From an uncultured Clostridia bacterium (GTDB taxonomy: Bacteria; Bacillota; Clostridia; TANB77; CAG-508), in assembly GCA_934101145.1 (NCBI GenBank), contig CAKOPZ010000017.1, positions 1 through 32,674 on the forward strand: DNA of 32,674 bases, in the 5' to 3' direction. Position numbers and translations under genes: made by a program. A model generated the notes under the pieces. The model made no database searches. It was not told where the DNA came from and saw nothing but the letters and a program-made list of their open reading frames with translations. Positions 16,052-23,181 of the stretch are shown here, one piece after another. Numbering within the stretch: the first letter of the stretch is position 1; the number at the start of each line of letters is the position of its first letter.

Positions 16052-16799
16052 GAGAATTTTTAATAAAGAAAAAACAATAGAAAAGATATATAGTAGAAAT
16101 AGATTTAAGTTTCCCAAAATGGAAAAAGAAAATATGATTTTAAGTAGGTTTAATAATGATAAAACAAGAAAAATTGTAAAAATTGTAGCAGTTCTTTTAA
16201 TTGCATTTATGGTAGTTGAATATGTTATAAAAACGGTAGAACCAATAATTGATATACAATGTAGTTCTACGGCAAAATCAATTGCAACAAAAGTTTCAAA
16301 TGAGCAAGCAACAAATGTAATGAAAGATTACAAGTATGATGATTTTGTAAATATTGATAAAACAGCAGATGGAAATATAAAACTAATAAGTGCAAATACA
16401 ATTACAATTAACAAAATCATATCAGATATTCCTCTTCTTATACAAAACGAACTTGAAAAGGTAGAAAACAGCAAATTTTATATTAGACTTGGGACATTTA
16501 CAGGTAGCAGAATCTTAGCTGGAAGAGGACCTAAAGTGGAAATAAAAATGTCTGTAATTGGAGACATAGAAACAGATTTAAAATCTGAATTTAAAGAAGC
16601 GGGAATCAATCAAACACTTCATAGAATATATCTTGAAGTAAAATGTAATGTATCAATTCTTACACCTGTAAACAGTATAACAGAGGTTATTACAAATCAG
16701 GTTTTACTTGCCGAAGGTGTAATTGTAGGAAATATTCCAGATACTTACTATAATTTAAAAGGATTAACTTCAGATAATGTGGTAGATATAATTGAATAA
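16044..16799 (+). CDS. yunB: Sporulation protein YunB
   Basis: A 251-residue protein of the YunB family, made in the mother cell during sporulation, with an unknown biochemical role. It has one transmembrane helix (about residues 47-67). The family core GTFTGSRILAGRGPKVEIKM and the stretch EFKEAGINQTLHRIYLEV are clear. It overlaps the end of the SipL-like gene. Confidence 0.95.
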   Translation: MDRRIFNKEKTIEKIYSRNRFKFPKMEKENMILSRFNNDKTRKIVKIVAVLLIAFMVVEYVIKTVEPIIDIQCSSTAKSIATKVSNEQATNVMKDYKYDDFVNIDKTADGNIKLISANTITINKIISDIPLLIQNELEKVENSKFYIRLGTFTGSRILAGRGPKVEIKMSVIGDIETDLKSEFKEAGINQTLHRIYLEVKCNVSILTPVNSITEVITNQVLLAEGVIVGNIPDTYYNLKGLTSDNVVDIIE

Positions 16800-16816
16800 A
16801 AAACAGTAAATTGATG

Positions 16817-16845
16817 TTGTATCTAAAAATTCATTATGATATAAT
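16817..16845 (+). promoter_or_regulatory. Promoter of the DnaB-like gene
   Basis: TTGTAT (16817-16822) and an extended TGA-TATAAT (16840-16845) are separated by 17 bp, with AAGGAG at 16871-16876 before the ATG at 16885. Confidence 0.6.
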
Positions 16846-16884
16846 TTGCAATATAATAAGAGAGAGGGAAAAGGAGAAAAAAGT

Positions 16885-18888
16885 ATGAATCAAAGTAATA
16901 TTGATGCAATATACAATTTACTAGATAGTATTAAGGTAACAAAAGATAACAAAAAATTGATAGAAGAAACAAGAAAAAATATGGCAAATGGTGAATATGC
17001 AGAAGCACTTGAAAAATTACAATTATTAGATAGCAAAAGAAAAGAAGAAGCTCAAAGGCCAAAAAAGAAAAGAGGCAGAAAGCCTAAAAAAATAAAAAAG
17101 GAAATTGTAGAAGAGGAAAAAGAAAAGGAAGAGGAACCAGAAAATGAACAATTGCCAGAAGATGATTCAGAAGAAGATATAGATATTGAAGAATATGCAA
17201 GGCAGTATATGCATGAAAAGGGTTTTGATAATGTTGATGAATTAACTGATGATGAAGACGAAGAAGATGATACGGAAAGTACAGATACAGAAGAGGATGA
17301 AAGCACAGAGAAGTATTCAAATGATGAACAAGATAGCGAAGCTGAAAGCAAAGAAGATCATGAAGAAGCGGAACTATATCCAAAAGAACTATGCAATAAA
17401 AAGCTTGAACACGCATATATTGGTATGCTTTTAACAAATCCAAAATTGATTACAAAATTTTATTTTACATATGAAGAATGTTATTTTGAAGATGATATGG
17501 CTCTAAACAATTATAAAAGTGTACTATTTACAGAAAGTTCAAAATATACACCAGAGAGGGCAAAACAAGGATTTAACTTTGCTAAAGAGACTCATAAATC
17601 TCGTAATTTAAAGTTTACATGGAAAGAGGATGCTTTAGAAAATAAATATGATATGGAGGTTTTGTATATTGCTTTAAAGAAATTGTTTGTTTTAAGAAAA
17701 GCATATATAGAAACTCCAATAAAAGAGGCACAAGATAGAATAGTAGATATAGTAAGTTATGAACTATATAACCAAATGTCTGTAGAAGAAGTTGAAAGTG
17801 CTATAAGGCAGGTAAATGATACAGGAAAATTTAAAAGAGCAATTATAAGTGAAGGATTATCAGAATTTTTAAAACTTGGTGAAAACAATTTAACAGAAGG
17901 TTTGCAAATGCCTTTCCCTATAATATCAAGCGTATTTAAAGGAATAAGAAAAGGTGAAACAATGGCATTTGCAATGCCATCAAACTGTGGAAAAAGTAGA
18001 TTTACAATTAATCTTGCAGCATACACATCACTTGTACATAAAAAGAAAGTATTAATTATTTCAAACGAAATGTCAGAAGAAAAGATGAGACTTTGCTTGA
18101 TTACAACAATACTTAACAATCCAGAGATACAAAAATTTCACGGACAAGACTTACATAAAACAGAAGGGGAATTACTTGAGTTTAAGTTTAGACCAGATGA
18201 CCCTAAAAAAGTAAAAGTTGATAAGGAAGGATTTGTTCTACAAGAAGAAAATGAATCAAGAAAGGATTTTGTACAAAGACTTACTAAAGTTTCTTCTGAA
18301 TTTAATAAAACAATAAAAGCAACAAATTGGGCAAATGAGCAGATAGAAAATTCCATGTATTTTATAAATATTACAGACCATACAAATGATGAACTAAAAA
18401 AAGTTATAATGAATTATTATTACAAAGAAAAAATAGAATACATTTTTTATGATACTTTAAAAACAGATACAGAACATATAGGAAGCGGAGAAGAGATAAA
18501 GAAAACTGCTACAATTTTATCAAATTTGGCACAAAATTTTGATTTATTTATTTGTTCAACACTTCAACTTACAGAAAGTTCAACACTTCCGCTTAACTTA
18601 ACTGTAAATGATTTGGCTGTAAGTAGAACTGTAAAAGAAGTACTTGATACACTTTGCTTGATAAAGCAAATAAATAGAGAAAATTTGGATGAATATGAAT
18701 ATTCTTTAAAAGAGGTTGATACGAAATTCTTTGATTTAAAGAAATATGACGATCCAGATGTAAGATATTATGCTTGTGTAGTTGATAAGAACAGAGCAGG
18801 TGCTAAACCAAAGATTGTATTTAAGCTTAACCTTGCATATAACAGTTGGGAAGAACTTGGATACTTAAAATTGAAACAGAGTAAATAA
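16885..18888 (+). CDS. DnaB/RecA-fold ATPase with RGRKP basic patch and long acidic linker
   Basis: The 667-residue protein has a short helical N-terminus, a basic patch KKKRGRKPKK (AT-hook-like RGRKP at residues 63-67), then about 90 strongly acidic residues (D/E runs, about 75-165). A DnaB N-domain-like helical part (about 170-330) and a RecA-fold ATPase follow. Walker A is AMPSNCGKS (residues 363-371), Walker B is in IEYIFYDTL, and the end has VVDKNRAG, as in DnaB-type helicases. I chose the ATG at 16885 because AAGGAG precedes it by eight bases. It is not the replicative DnaB by architecture. Monocistronic, with promoter and terminator. The function is unknown, and a DNA-bound helicase or translocase is inference. 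Confidence 0.7.
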   Translation: MNQSNIDAIYNLLDSIKVTKDNKKLIEETRKNMANGEYAEALEKLQLLDSKRKEEAQRPKKKRGRKPKKIKKEIVEEEKEKEEEPENEQLPEDDSEEDIDIEEYARQYMHEKGFDNVDELTDDEDEEDDTESTDTEEDESTEKYSNDEQDSEAESKEDHEEAELYPKELCNKKLEHAYIGMLLTNPKLITKFYFTYEECYFEDDMALNNYKSVLFTESSKYTPERAKQGFNFAKETHKSRNLKFTWKEDALENKYDMEVLYIALKKLFVLRKAYIETPIKEAQDRIVDIVSYELYNQMSVEEVESAIRQVNDTGKFKRAIISEGLSEFLKLGENNLTEGLQMPFPIISSVFKGIRKGETMAFAMPSNCGKSRFTINLAAYTSLVHKKKVLIISNEMSEEKMRLCLITTILNNPEIQKFHGQDLHKTEGELLEFKFRPDDPKKVKVDKEGFVLQEENESRKDFVQRLTKVSSEFNKTIKATNWANEQIENSMYFINITDHTNDELKKVIMNYYYKEKIEYIFYDTLKTDTEHIGSGEEIKKTATILSNLAQNFDLFICSTLQLTESSTLPLNLTVNDLAVSRTVKEVLDTLCLIKQINRENLDEYEYSLKEVDTKFFDLKKYDDPDVRYYACVVDKNRAGAKPKIVFKLNLAYNSWEELGYLKLKQSK

Positions 18889-18892
18889 AAAA

Positions 18893-18936
18893 TACCTACT
18901 TAAAAATTCAGTTGAACTTTTAAGTAGGCATTTTTT
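18893..18936 (+). terminator. Terminator of the DnaB-like gene
   Basis: CCTACTTAAAA (18895-18905) pairs perfectly with TTTTAAGTAGG (18918-18928), followed by six T residues. Confidence 0.9.
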
Positions 18937-19032
18937 GACAGATTAAGAATCATTCAGGAAGTTTTCCATTGTAAACATTGTTAAAGAAATATTATGTAGT
19001 GACACATATTCCTGTATTTTTGTAAATTTTCC

Positions 19033-19061
19033 TTGACTTTTACATAAATATGGTATAAAAT
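19033..19061 (+). promoter_or_regulatory. Promoter of rplM-rpsI
   Basis: TTGACT (19033-19038) and TAAAAT (19056-19061) are separated by 17 bp. TATAAA two bases earlier is an alternative -10. Confidence 0.6.
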
Positions 19062-19177
19062 ATTAAAGCATTATGTAAGTTTGTAACCCAGGTTTTTAAA
19101 CTTCTCCCCGGTGGTTTAGATACTATGGTTCATATAAAAATAATAAATTAATTGTGAAATGGAGGAAATTAATTACC
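19062..19177 (+). ncRNA. Possible L13-type ribosomal leader
   Basis: The ~115-base leader ahead of rplM contains a GC-rich island unlike its surroundings (AACCCAGG near 19084-19091, CCCCGGTGG near 19106-19114). AGTTT with AAACT and AACC(C)A with TGGTT can pair across it. Firmicutes rplM leaders are known sites of the autoregulatory L13 leader RNA. I call it mainly from position. A covariance-model search for the L13 leader would decide. Confidence 0.4.
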
Positions 19178-19612
19178 ATGAATAATACAACATATAGTGT
19201 TAAAAAAAGTGAAATTGAAAGAAAATGGTATATTATTGATGCAGAAAACAAACCTTTAGGTAGAGTTGCTACACAAGCTGCATTAATTTTAAGAGGAAAA
19301 CATAAACCAACTTACACTCCAAACTTAGATACTGGAGACCATGTAATTATTATTAATTGCAGTAAAGTTGTTTTAACAGGAAAAAAATTAGATCAAAAAA
19401 TTTACAGACATCATTCTGGATACATTGGTGGAATGAAAGAAATTTCAGCAAGACAATTATTAAACAAAGATCCAGAGCAAATGATGATGCGTGCTGTAAA
19501 AGGTATGCTTCCTCATAATAGCTTAGGAAGACAACAACTTAAAAAATTAAGAGTATATGCTGGTAGCGAACATGAAAATACAGCTCAAAAACCAGAAATT
19601 TGGAATTTTTAA
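19178..19612 (+). CDS. rplM: 50S ribosomal protein L13
   Basis: The 144-residue L13 has the family words KWYIIDAENKPLGRVAT, GDHVIIINCSKVVLTGKK and GMLPHNSLGRQQLKKLRVY. I chose the ATG at 19178 rather than the upstream in-frame GTG, because GGAGG at 19161-19165 lies before it and the product then starts at the usual L13 position. It is the first gene of the two-gene rplM-rpsI operon. Confidence 0.98.
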   Translation: MNNTTYSVKKSEIERKWYIIDAENKPLGRVATQAALILRGKHKPTYTPNLDTGDHVIIINCSKVVLTGKKLDQKIYRHHSGYIGGMKEISARQLLNKDPEQMMMRAVKGMLPHNSLGRQQLKKLRVYAGSEHENTAQKPEIWNF

Positions 19613-19637
19613 GAAATAATATAAGGAGGATTTGAAA

Positions 19638-20045
19638 ATGCCTAAAGCAAAAAAAGATAATATAGTGTTCTATGGTACTGGAAGAAGAAAAAGTTCAATT
19701 GCTAGAGTTAGATTAGTAGAAGGAACTGGAGTTATTACAATCAACGGAAAAAATATTGATGAATACTTAGGAACAGATACTTTAAAAGTTATTGTAAGAC
19801 AACCTTTAACAGCTACAAACACAGTTGATAAATTTGATGTTATTTGTAAAGTACAAGGTGGAGGTTTCACAGGTCAAGCTGGAGCTATTCGTCTTGGTAT
19901 TGCAAGAGCTTTATTAGAGGCTAACGCTGAATATAGACCAACATTAAAATCAGCTGGTTTCTTAACAAGAGATGCTCGTAAGAAAGAAAGAAAAAAATAC
20001 GGTCTTAAAAAAGCAAGAAAAGCACCTCAATTCAGCAAGAGATAA
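19638..20045 (+). CDS. rpsI: 30S ribosomal protein S9
   Basis: A 135-residue S9 with YGTGRRKSSIARVRL, the glycine-rich GGGFTGQAGAIRLGIARAL and the C-terminal PQFSKR tail that reaches the P-site tRNA. AAGGAGG (19623-19629) lies eight bases before the ATG. It lies 25 bp after rplM and is followed by a terminator. Confidence 0.98.
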   Translation: MPKAKKDNIVFYGTGRRKSSIARVRLVEGTGVITINGKNIDEYLGTDTLKVIVRQPLTATNTVDKFDVICKVQGGGFTGQAGAIRLGIARALLEANAEYRPTLKSAGFLTRDARKKERKKYGLKKARKAPQFSKR

Positions 20046-20066
20046 TTATTTATACGAAATATATAC

Positions 20067-20099
20067 AAAATCGGAAGTATTAATACTTCCGATTTTTTT
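20067..20099 (+). terminator. Terminator of rplM-rpsI
   Basis: ATCGGAAGTAT pairs with ATACTTCCGAT in a near-perfect palindrome followed by seven T residues. Confidence 0.95.
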
Positions 20100-20147
20100 G
20101 AATAATGGAAAAAAATAAAAAAATGGTGCATCTTGGAATAAAAAGTC

Positions 20148-20187
20148 TTTACAAATAGATTTTTATATAATAAAATCTATTTGTAAA
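20148..20187 (+). promoter_or_regulatory. Perfect 16-bp inverted repeat in the leader of the second pilin-like gene
   Basis: TTTACAAATAGATTTT (20148-20163) and its exact reverse complement (20172-20187) flank an 8-base loop holding TATATAAT. The loop contains a TATAAT, but no -35 lies at 17 bp. TTGGAA (20133-20138) with TAGATT (20157-20162, 18-bp spacer) would be an alternative promoter overlapping the left arm. It could be an operator or an RNA hairpin just ahead of the AAAGGAG Shine-Dalgarno. Confidence 0.6.
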
Positions 20188-20211
20188 AATACAAAAGAAA
20201 GGAGAAAAGCG

Positions 20212-21420
20212 ATGTTTTCAAAAAAATTTAGTAGTAAAGAGGGAATAACTCTTATTGCTTTAGTTGTTACAATTGTTGTATTAATAATACTTGCAACAAT
20301 AAGTATTAATGCAGTGCTAGGACAAAATGGAATAATAGGGAAGGCAAAACAGGCAAAGGAGTCATATGAAAAAAGTGTAGAGGCAGAAGATACAGCAATG
20401 CAAGAATTATTAAATGAAATGGCACAGTATGATACTGATAATAGTGGTTCAGGTGGAGAAACAACAAAACCAGCAGAAGGAATAACAGTAACAGTTGGAG
20501 GGCAAACAGAAACAATAACAAAAGACAATGTAGCAGATTGTTTAGGAAAAGTAGTAACAAACTATGTGCCAACAACAAGTAGTGTAACAATAGGAAGTAC
20601 AACATATAATGTATCAACAAAATATAGGTTGTACTATGTAGATTTTGATGGAAAATATGGAGAAAAAAATGGAGTGTATTTAAAGGCAGATTGTACAAGC
20701 AACAAATATTCATTGCCAGTAACAGATGCAACAGCAGCAGATGCAAGTAATGTAAAAATCAAAGCATTAAATCCATCACTATATAAGACAGGAGTAACAT
20801 CACCAACAGCAAGTCAAGAAAATATGAAGGCAGTAACATGGCTAACAAATACAAGTAACTGGGATAGTTTAAAAACAGGCTCAAGCTTAGCAAACAAAGT
20901 AAATTATGTAGTGGGAGCACCAAGTGTAGAGATGATGTTTGATAGTTATAACACAAAATATGGTCTAACAAATGGAACAATGGTGACAGGAGGATTAACA
21001 GCAGATACACCAAGAGTAAAACTATTTTATCAATATCCAACAACAGTAGATAGTAATAACTATGGATATGAACTTGGACCATGTAATGATTACAATTTAG
21101 CTAAAAAAGGATATGGGTACCGTACATCAGGTTATTCAGTAAAAACAGATTCAACAATAGACAGTATGTATTATCCAGGTAGTGGAAAATATTACTGGCT
21201 GTCGTCTCCTTCGGATGCCGGCACTGCCAGTGTGCTCTATGTGACCTTCGGCGATGAGAGCAGTCAGGGCGACGACAACAATGCTGACATCAGCCCTGCA
21301 TTCTATGTTCCCTCCACCTCCAGCGACGGGGGCAATGTGCGCTGCAACAGCTATAACAAGGCCTATGCGCTTTGTCCACTAGTTTCTCTTCAATCTTCAG
21401 TCTCTCTACAACTACAGTAG
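20212..21420 (+). CDS. Type IV pilin-like protein with DGR-diversified C-type-lectin-like C-terminus (copy 2)
   Basis: A 402-residue paralogue of the protein at 2123-3232. A basic leader ending E10-G11 is followed by ITLIALVVTIVVLIILA (prepilin-type cleavage and helix), then a charged helix and a Thr/Ser/Asn-rich body with the shared words RLYYVDF, GEKNGVYLKADC and PSVEMMFDSYNTKYGL. The C-terminal YYWLSSPS...CPLVSL domain is encoded by GC-rich NNY codons from about residue 329. It is 25 codons longer in this part than copy 1. Product location is presumably extracytoplasmic on a pilus-like structure or membrane-tethered, and its ligand is unknown. It sits alone between rplM-rpsI and infC-rpmI-rplT, an accessory insertion site. 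Confidence 0.85.
   Translation: MFSKKFSSKEGITLIALVVTIVVLIILATISINAVLGQNGIIGKAKQAKESYEKSVEAEDTAMQELLNEMAQYDTDNSGSGGETTKPAEGITVTVGGQTETITKDNVADCLGKVVTNYVPTTSSVTIGSTTYNVSTKYRLYYVDFDGKYGEKNGVYLKADCTSNKYSLPVTDATAADASNVKIKALNPSLYKTGVTSPTASQENMKAVTWLTNTSNWDSLKTGSSLANKVNYVVGAPSVEMMFDSYNTKYGLTNGTMVTGGLTADTPRVKLFYQYPTTVDSNNYGYELGPCNDYNLAKKGYGYRTSGYSVKTDSTIDSMYYPGSGKYYWLSSPSDAGTASVLYVTFGDESSQGDDNNADISPAFYVPSTSSDGGNVRCNSYNKAYALCPLVSLQSSVSLQLQ
21195..21382 (+). other. Putative DGR variable region 2 (VR2)
   Basis: A GC-rich segment with codons such as GAT, GCC, GGC, ACT, AGC, AAC and TAT in an otherwise AT-rich gene. It aligns with VR1 at its start (CTGGCTG-CGTCTCCTTCGG) and from CTCCAGC-ACGGGGGC to the CTAGTTTCTCT end. 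It contains an extra 75 bp in the middle. The differing bases are mostly at positions where a template A is plausible in both copies. Confidence 0.75.
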
Positions 21421-21571
21421 AAAACTGGAGAACATATAAAAGAAACAAAAAGTTAACATAACACAAATACTGTTTGGACTCAAACAGGCAAGCTCTCTAA
21501 TGAAGGTTAATGGAGTGTTAAAAGCAAGTCAACATAACACAAAAACAAATAAGACATAAGCTGGAAAATGA

Positions 21572-21874
21572 AAAAGTCGAAATGGAGGAACATTTGAAGC
21601 TGAACATTTATTTGAAGGATATCAAGGAATTGATACACCAATTGCAATAGATGGTGTTGTATATGGTAAAGATATAACAGAACAAGAAACAGTAGATGCA
21701 TATGCTAAAGCTATCAATGATGCAATTGCAGGACTTGAAAAAGTTGAGAAAAAAGACACAAAGAATGAAGAAGAAGTTAAAAAACCAGCTACAGGAGACA
21801 ATGTAATTGTATATGCAGTTATATTTGTTGTTGCATTAGCAGGAGTAGTAATTGCTATAAGAAAAAGAGAATAA
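21572..21874 (+). pseudogene. Relic of a cell-wall-anchored surface protein (C-terminus only)
   Basis: The open frame runs from after a stop at 21569 to TAA at 21872, with no start codon or Shine-Dalgarno. It encodes a FIVAR-like helical segment (DAYAKAINDAIAGLEKVE), a spacer, KPATGDN resembling a sortase sorting motif, a hydrophobic helix VIVYAVIFVVALAGVVIAI and the basic tail RKRE. This is the standard tail of a sortase substrate or membrane-anchored adhesin, so the 5' part of the gene has been lost. The bases 21421-21571 between it and the pilin-like gene contain two AACATAACACAAA repeats and no gene. Confidence 0.7.
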
Positions 21875-21919
21875 TTTTAAACAATTATGTCGAAAAATGA
21901 AAAAATATGGAAATATTAC

Positions 21920-21948
21920 TTGACATAATAACGAAAAAATGCGATAAT
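21920..21948 (+). promoter_or_regulatory. Promoter of the foreign-looking ORF
   Basis: A perfect TTGACA (21920-21925) and GATAAT (21943-21948) are separated by 17 bp, 49 bp before the ATG at 21997. Confidence 0.75.
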
Positions 21949-21960
21949 ATATTTATCGCA
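21940..21960 (+). promoter_or_regulatory. Operator-like palindrome over the -10
   Basis: TGCGATAA (21940-21947) and TTATCGCA (21953-21960) form a perfect 8-bp inverted repeat with a 5-base centre. It covers the -10 and probable start point, a classic repressor position. Confidence 0.6.
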
Positions 21961-21996
21961 TAAGCGAAATAAAATAAGAAGGGACAGAGTTTCTTT

Positions 21997-22332
21997 ATGG
22001 TAAAATTTATAGGATGGCAATTCACTGAACGTGATATCAAGCGTATTGCGGATGACCGGAATAAAGCTGAACGTTTTCTGAAACATGGTTATCAATTTAC
22101 CAAGAAAGTGGGCTGCAATACGGTTGTGCTGACTAAACCGGCAAAACTGGTAGTGGCTTTTACCGAAAATAAAAAGACTTTTGTCTTTAACATGATTGAA
22201 GATGCACGCAAGTTGTATGGCAAGACTGAAATCGATCGGTACACTGCAGAAGATTTCGTTAAGGGCATTCGCAGTGGCGAAATCAAAGTCCACTTTAGTC
22301 CTGGAAACAAGACTTACTCCTTGATTAAGTGA
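21997..22332 (+). CDS. Hypothetical protein with foreign codon use
   Basis: A 111-residue soluble, basic protein that I do not recognise. Its codons (CGT, CTG, GGC, GCG, CGG, ACC) differ from the AGA/TTA/GCA-rich neighbours, and its GC content is visibly higher, which suggests recent transfer. The sequence is mixed alpha/beta with ERDIKRIADDRNKAERFLKHG near the N-terminus and DRYTAEDFVKGIRSGEIKVHF near the C-terminus. AAGGGA (21979-21984) is about 12 bases before the ATG. It has its own promoter with an operator-like palindrome and its own terminator, so it is a complete transcription unit in the island next to the second pilin-like gene. A toxin/antitoxin or phage origin is possible but unsupported. 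Confidence 0.7.
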   Translation: MVKFIGWQFTERDIKRIADDRNKAERFLKHGYQFTKKVGCNTVVLTKPAKLVVAFTENKKTFVFNMIEDARKLYGKTEIDRYTAEDFVKGIRSGEIKVHFSPGNKTYSLIK

Positions 22333-22351
22333 GCAAAGTTTTGGAGACAAC

Positions 22352-22384
22352 AGAAGCACCAGCAAATTGGTGCTTCTATTTTTT
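22352..22384 (+). terminator. Terminator of the foreign-looking ORF
   Basis: AGAAGCACCA (22352-22361) pairs perfectly with TGGTGCTTCT (22368-22377), followed by a T-rich run. Confidence 0.93.
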
Positions 22385-22396
22385 ACTTAAAAATAC

Positions 22397-22425
22397 TTGA
22401 CGAATGAACAAAAATGTAGTATCAT
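22397..22425 (+). promoter_or_regulatory. Promoter of infC-rpmI-rplT
   Basis: TTGACG (22397-22402) and TATCAT (22420-22425) are separated by 17 bp, at the head of a ~170-base leader. Confidence 0.65.
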
Positions 22426-22582
22426 ATATAAGTCGAACAAAGTAGAAGCAATCCACTTCTCACCTTATCAGATAGAGAAAGGTTAATATTTTATAAATAT
22501 ACATTATTTTTAATAGTTAAAAATATGTTTTATTTATTTGTTTAGTGGGTTGATTTGTCTAGTGAGGCAAGTCATTTTTTTT
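22426..22582 (+). ncRNA. infC operon leader (L20-leader-like) with attenuator
   Basis: The long leader ahead of infC has an early AGAAG-CAATCCA-CTTCT hairpin followed by CACC (about 22443-22463). At its end GATTTGTCT (22552-22560) pairs with AGGCAAGTC (22565-22573) and runs into eight T residues (22575-22582), an intrinsic terminator abutting the infC Shine-Dalgarno. This is the layout of the L20-responsive leader that controls infC-rpmI-rplT in Firmicutes by attenuation. The L20 link is from known family biology and position. Confidence 0.7.
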
Positions 22583-22595
22583 GGAGGTGTTTTAT

Positions 22596-23117
22596 ATAAA
22601 ACAAGAATTACCTATTAATGAACAGATTAGAGCAAAAGAAGTTCAACTAATTGATGATGCAGGAGAAAAAAGAGGAGTTATGGGCTTAGATGCAGCACTT
22701 GATATAGCGTATGATAAAAAACTAGATTTAGTTTTAGTTGCACCAAATGCACAGCCACCTGTATGTAAGATTATGAACTATGGAAAATACAAATTTGAAC
22801 AAGCAAAAAAAGAAAAAGAAGCTAAAAAGAAACAAAAAGTATTTGAACTTAAAGAAATAAGAATTACACCAAACATAGAACAACATGATTTTGAATTTAA
22901 AGTAAAAAATGCTAGAAAATTTTTAGAAGATGGAAACAAAGTAAAAATTACTGTTAGGTTTAGAGGAAGAGAATTAAATTATGTTAAATTAGGAGAGACT
23001 AATTTAAATAAATTTATTGAAGCGTTAGAAGATATTGCACAACCTGAGAAAAAAGCAGTACTTGAAGGTAAAAATATGTTTATTATATTAACTAAAAAGC
23101 CAGAAGCAAAGGCATAG
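22596..23117 (+). CDS. infC: Translation initiation factor IF-3, apparent AUA start
   Basis: A 173-residue IF-3 with the N-domain (LPINEQIRAKEVQLID, ALDIAYDKKLDLVLVAPNAQPPVCKIMNYGKYK), the lysine-rich linker and the C-domain (LKEIRITPNIEQHDFEFKVKNARKFLEDGNKVKITVRFRGRE). The Shine-Dalgarno GGAGGT is at 22583-22588. The only plausible initiation codon at normal spacing (seven bases) is ATA at 22596. An in-frame TTG (22581) lies upstream of the Shine-Dalgarno and GTG (22587) overlaps it. Non-canonical starts are known for infC in other bacteria, where IF-3 discriminates against them and so represses itself. The gene is coupled to rpmI and rplT. Confidence 0.93.
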   Translation: MKQELPINEQIRAKEVQLIDDAGEKRGVMGLDAALDIAYDKKLDLVLVAPNAQPPVCKIMNYGKYKFEQAKKEKEAKKKQKVFELKEIRITPNIEQHDFEFKVKNARKFLEDGNKVKITVRFRGRELNYVKLGETNLNKFIEALEDIAQPEKKAVLEGKNMFIILTKKPEAKA

Positions 23118-23181
23118 AAGTTAATGTTAAAATATAGAATTGTTTTAAACAATTTAATTAAATAATAGGGAGGAAAAAACC

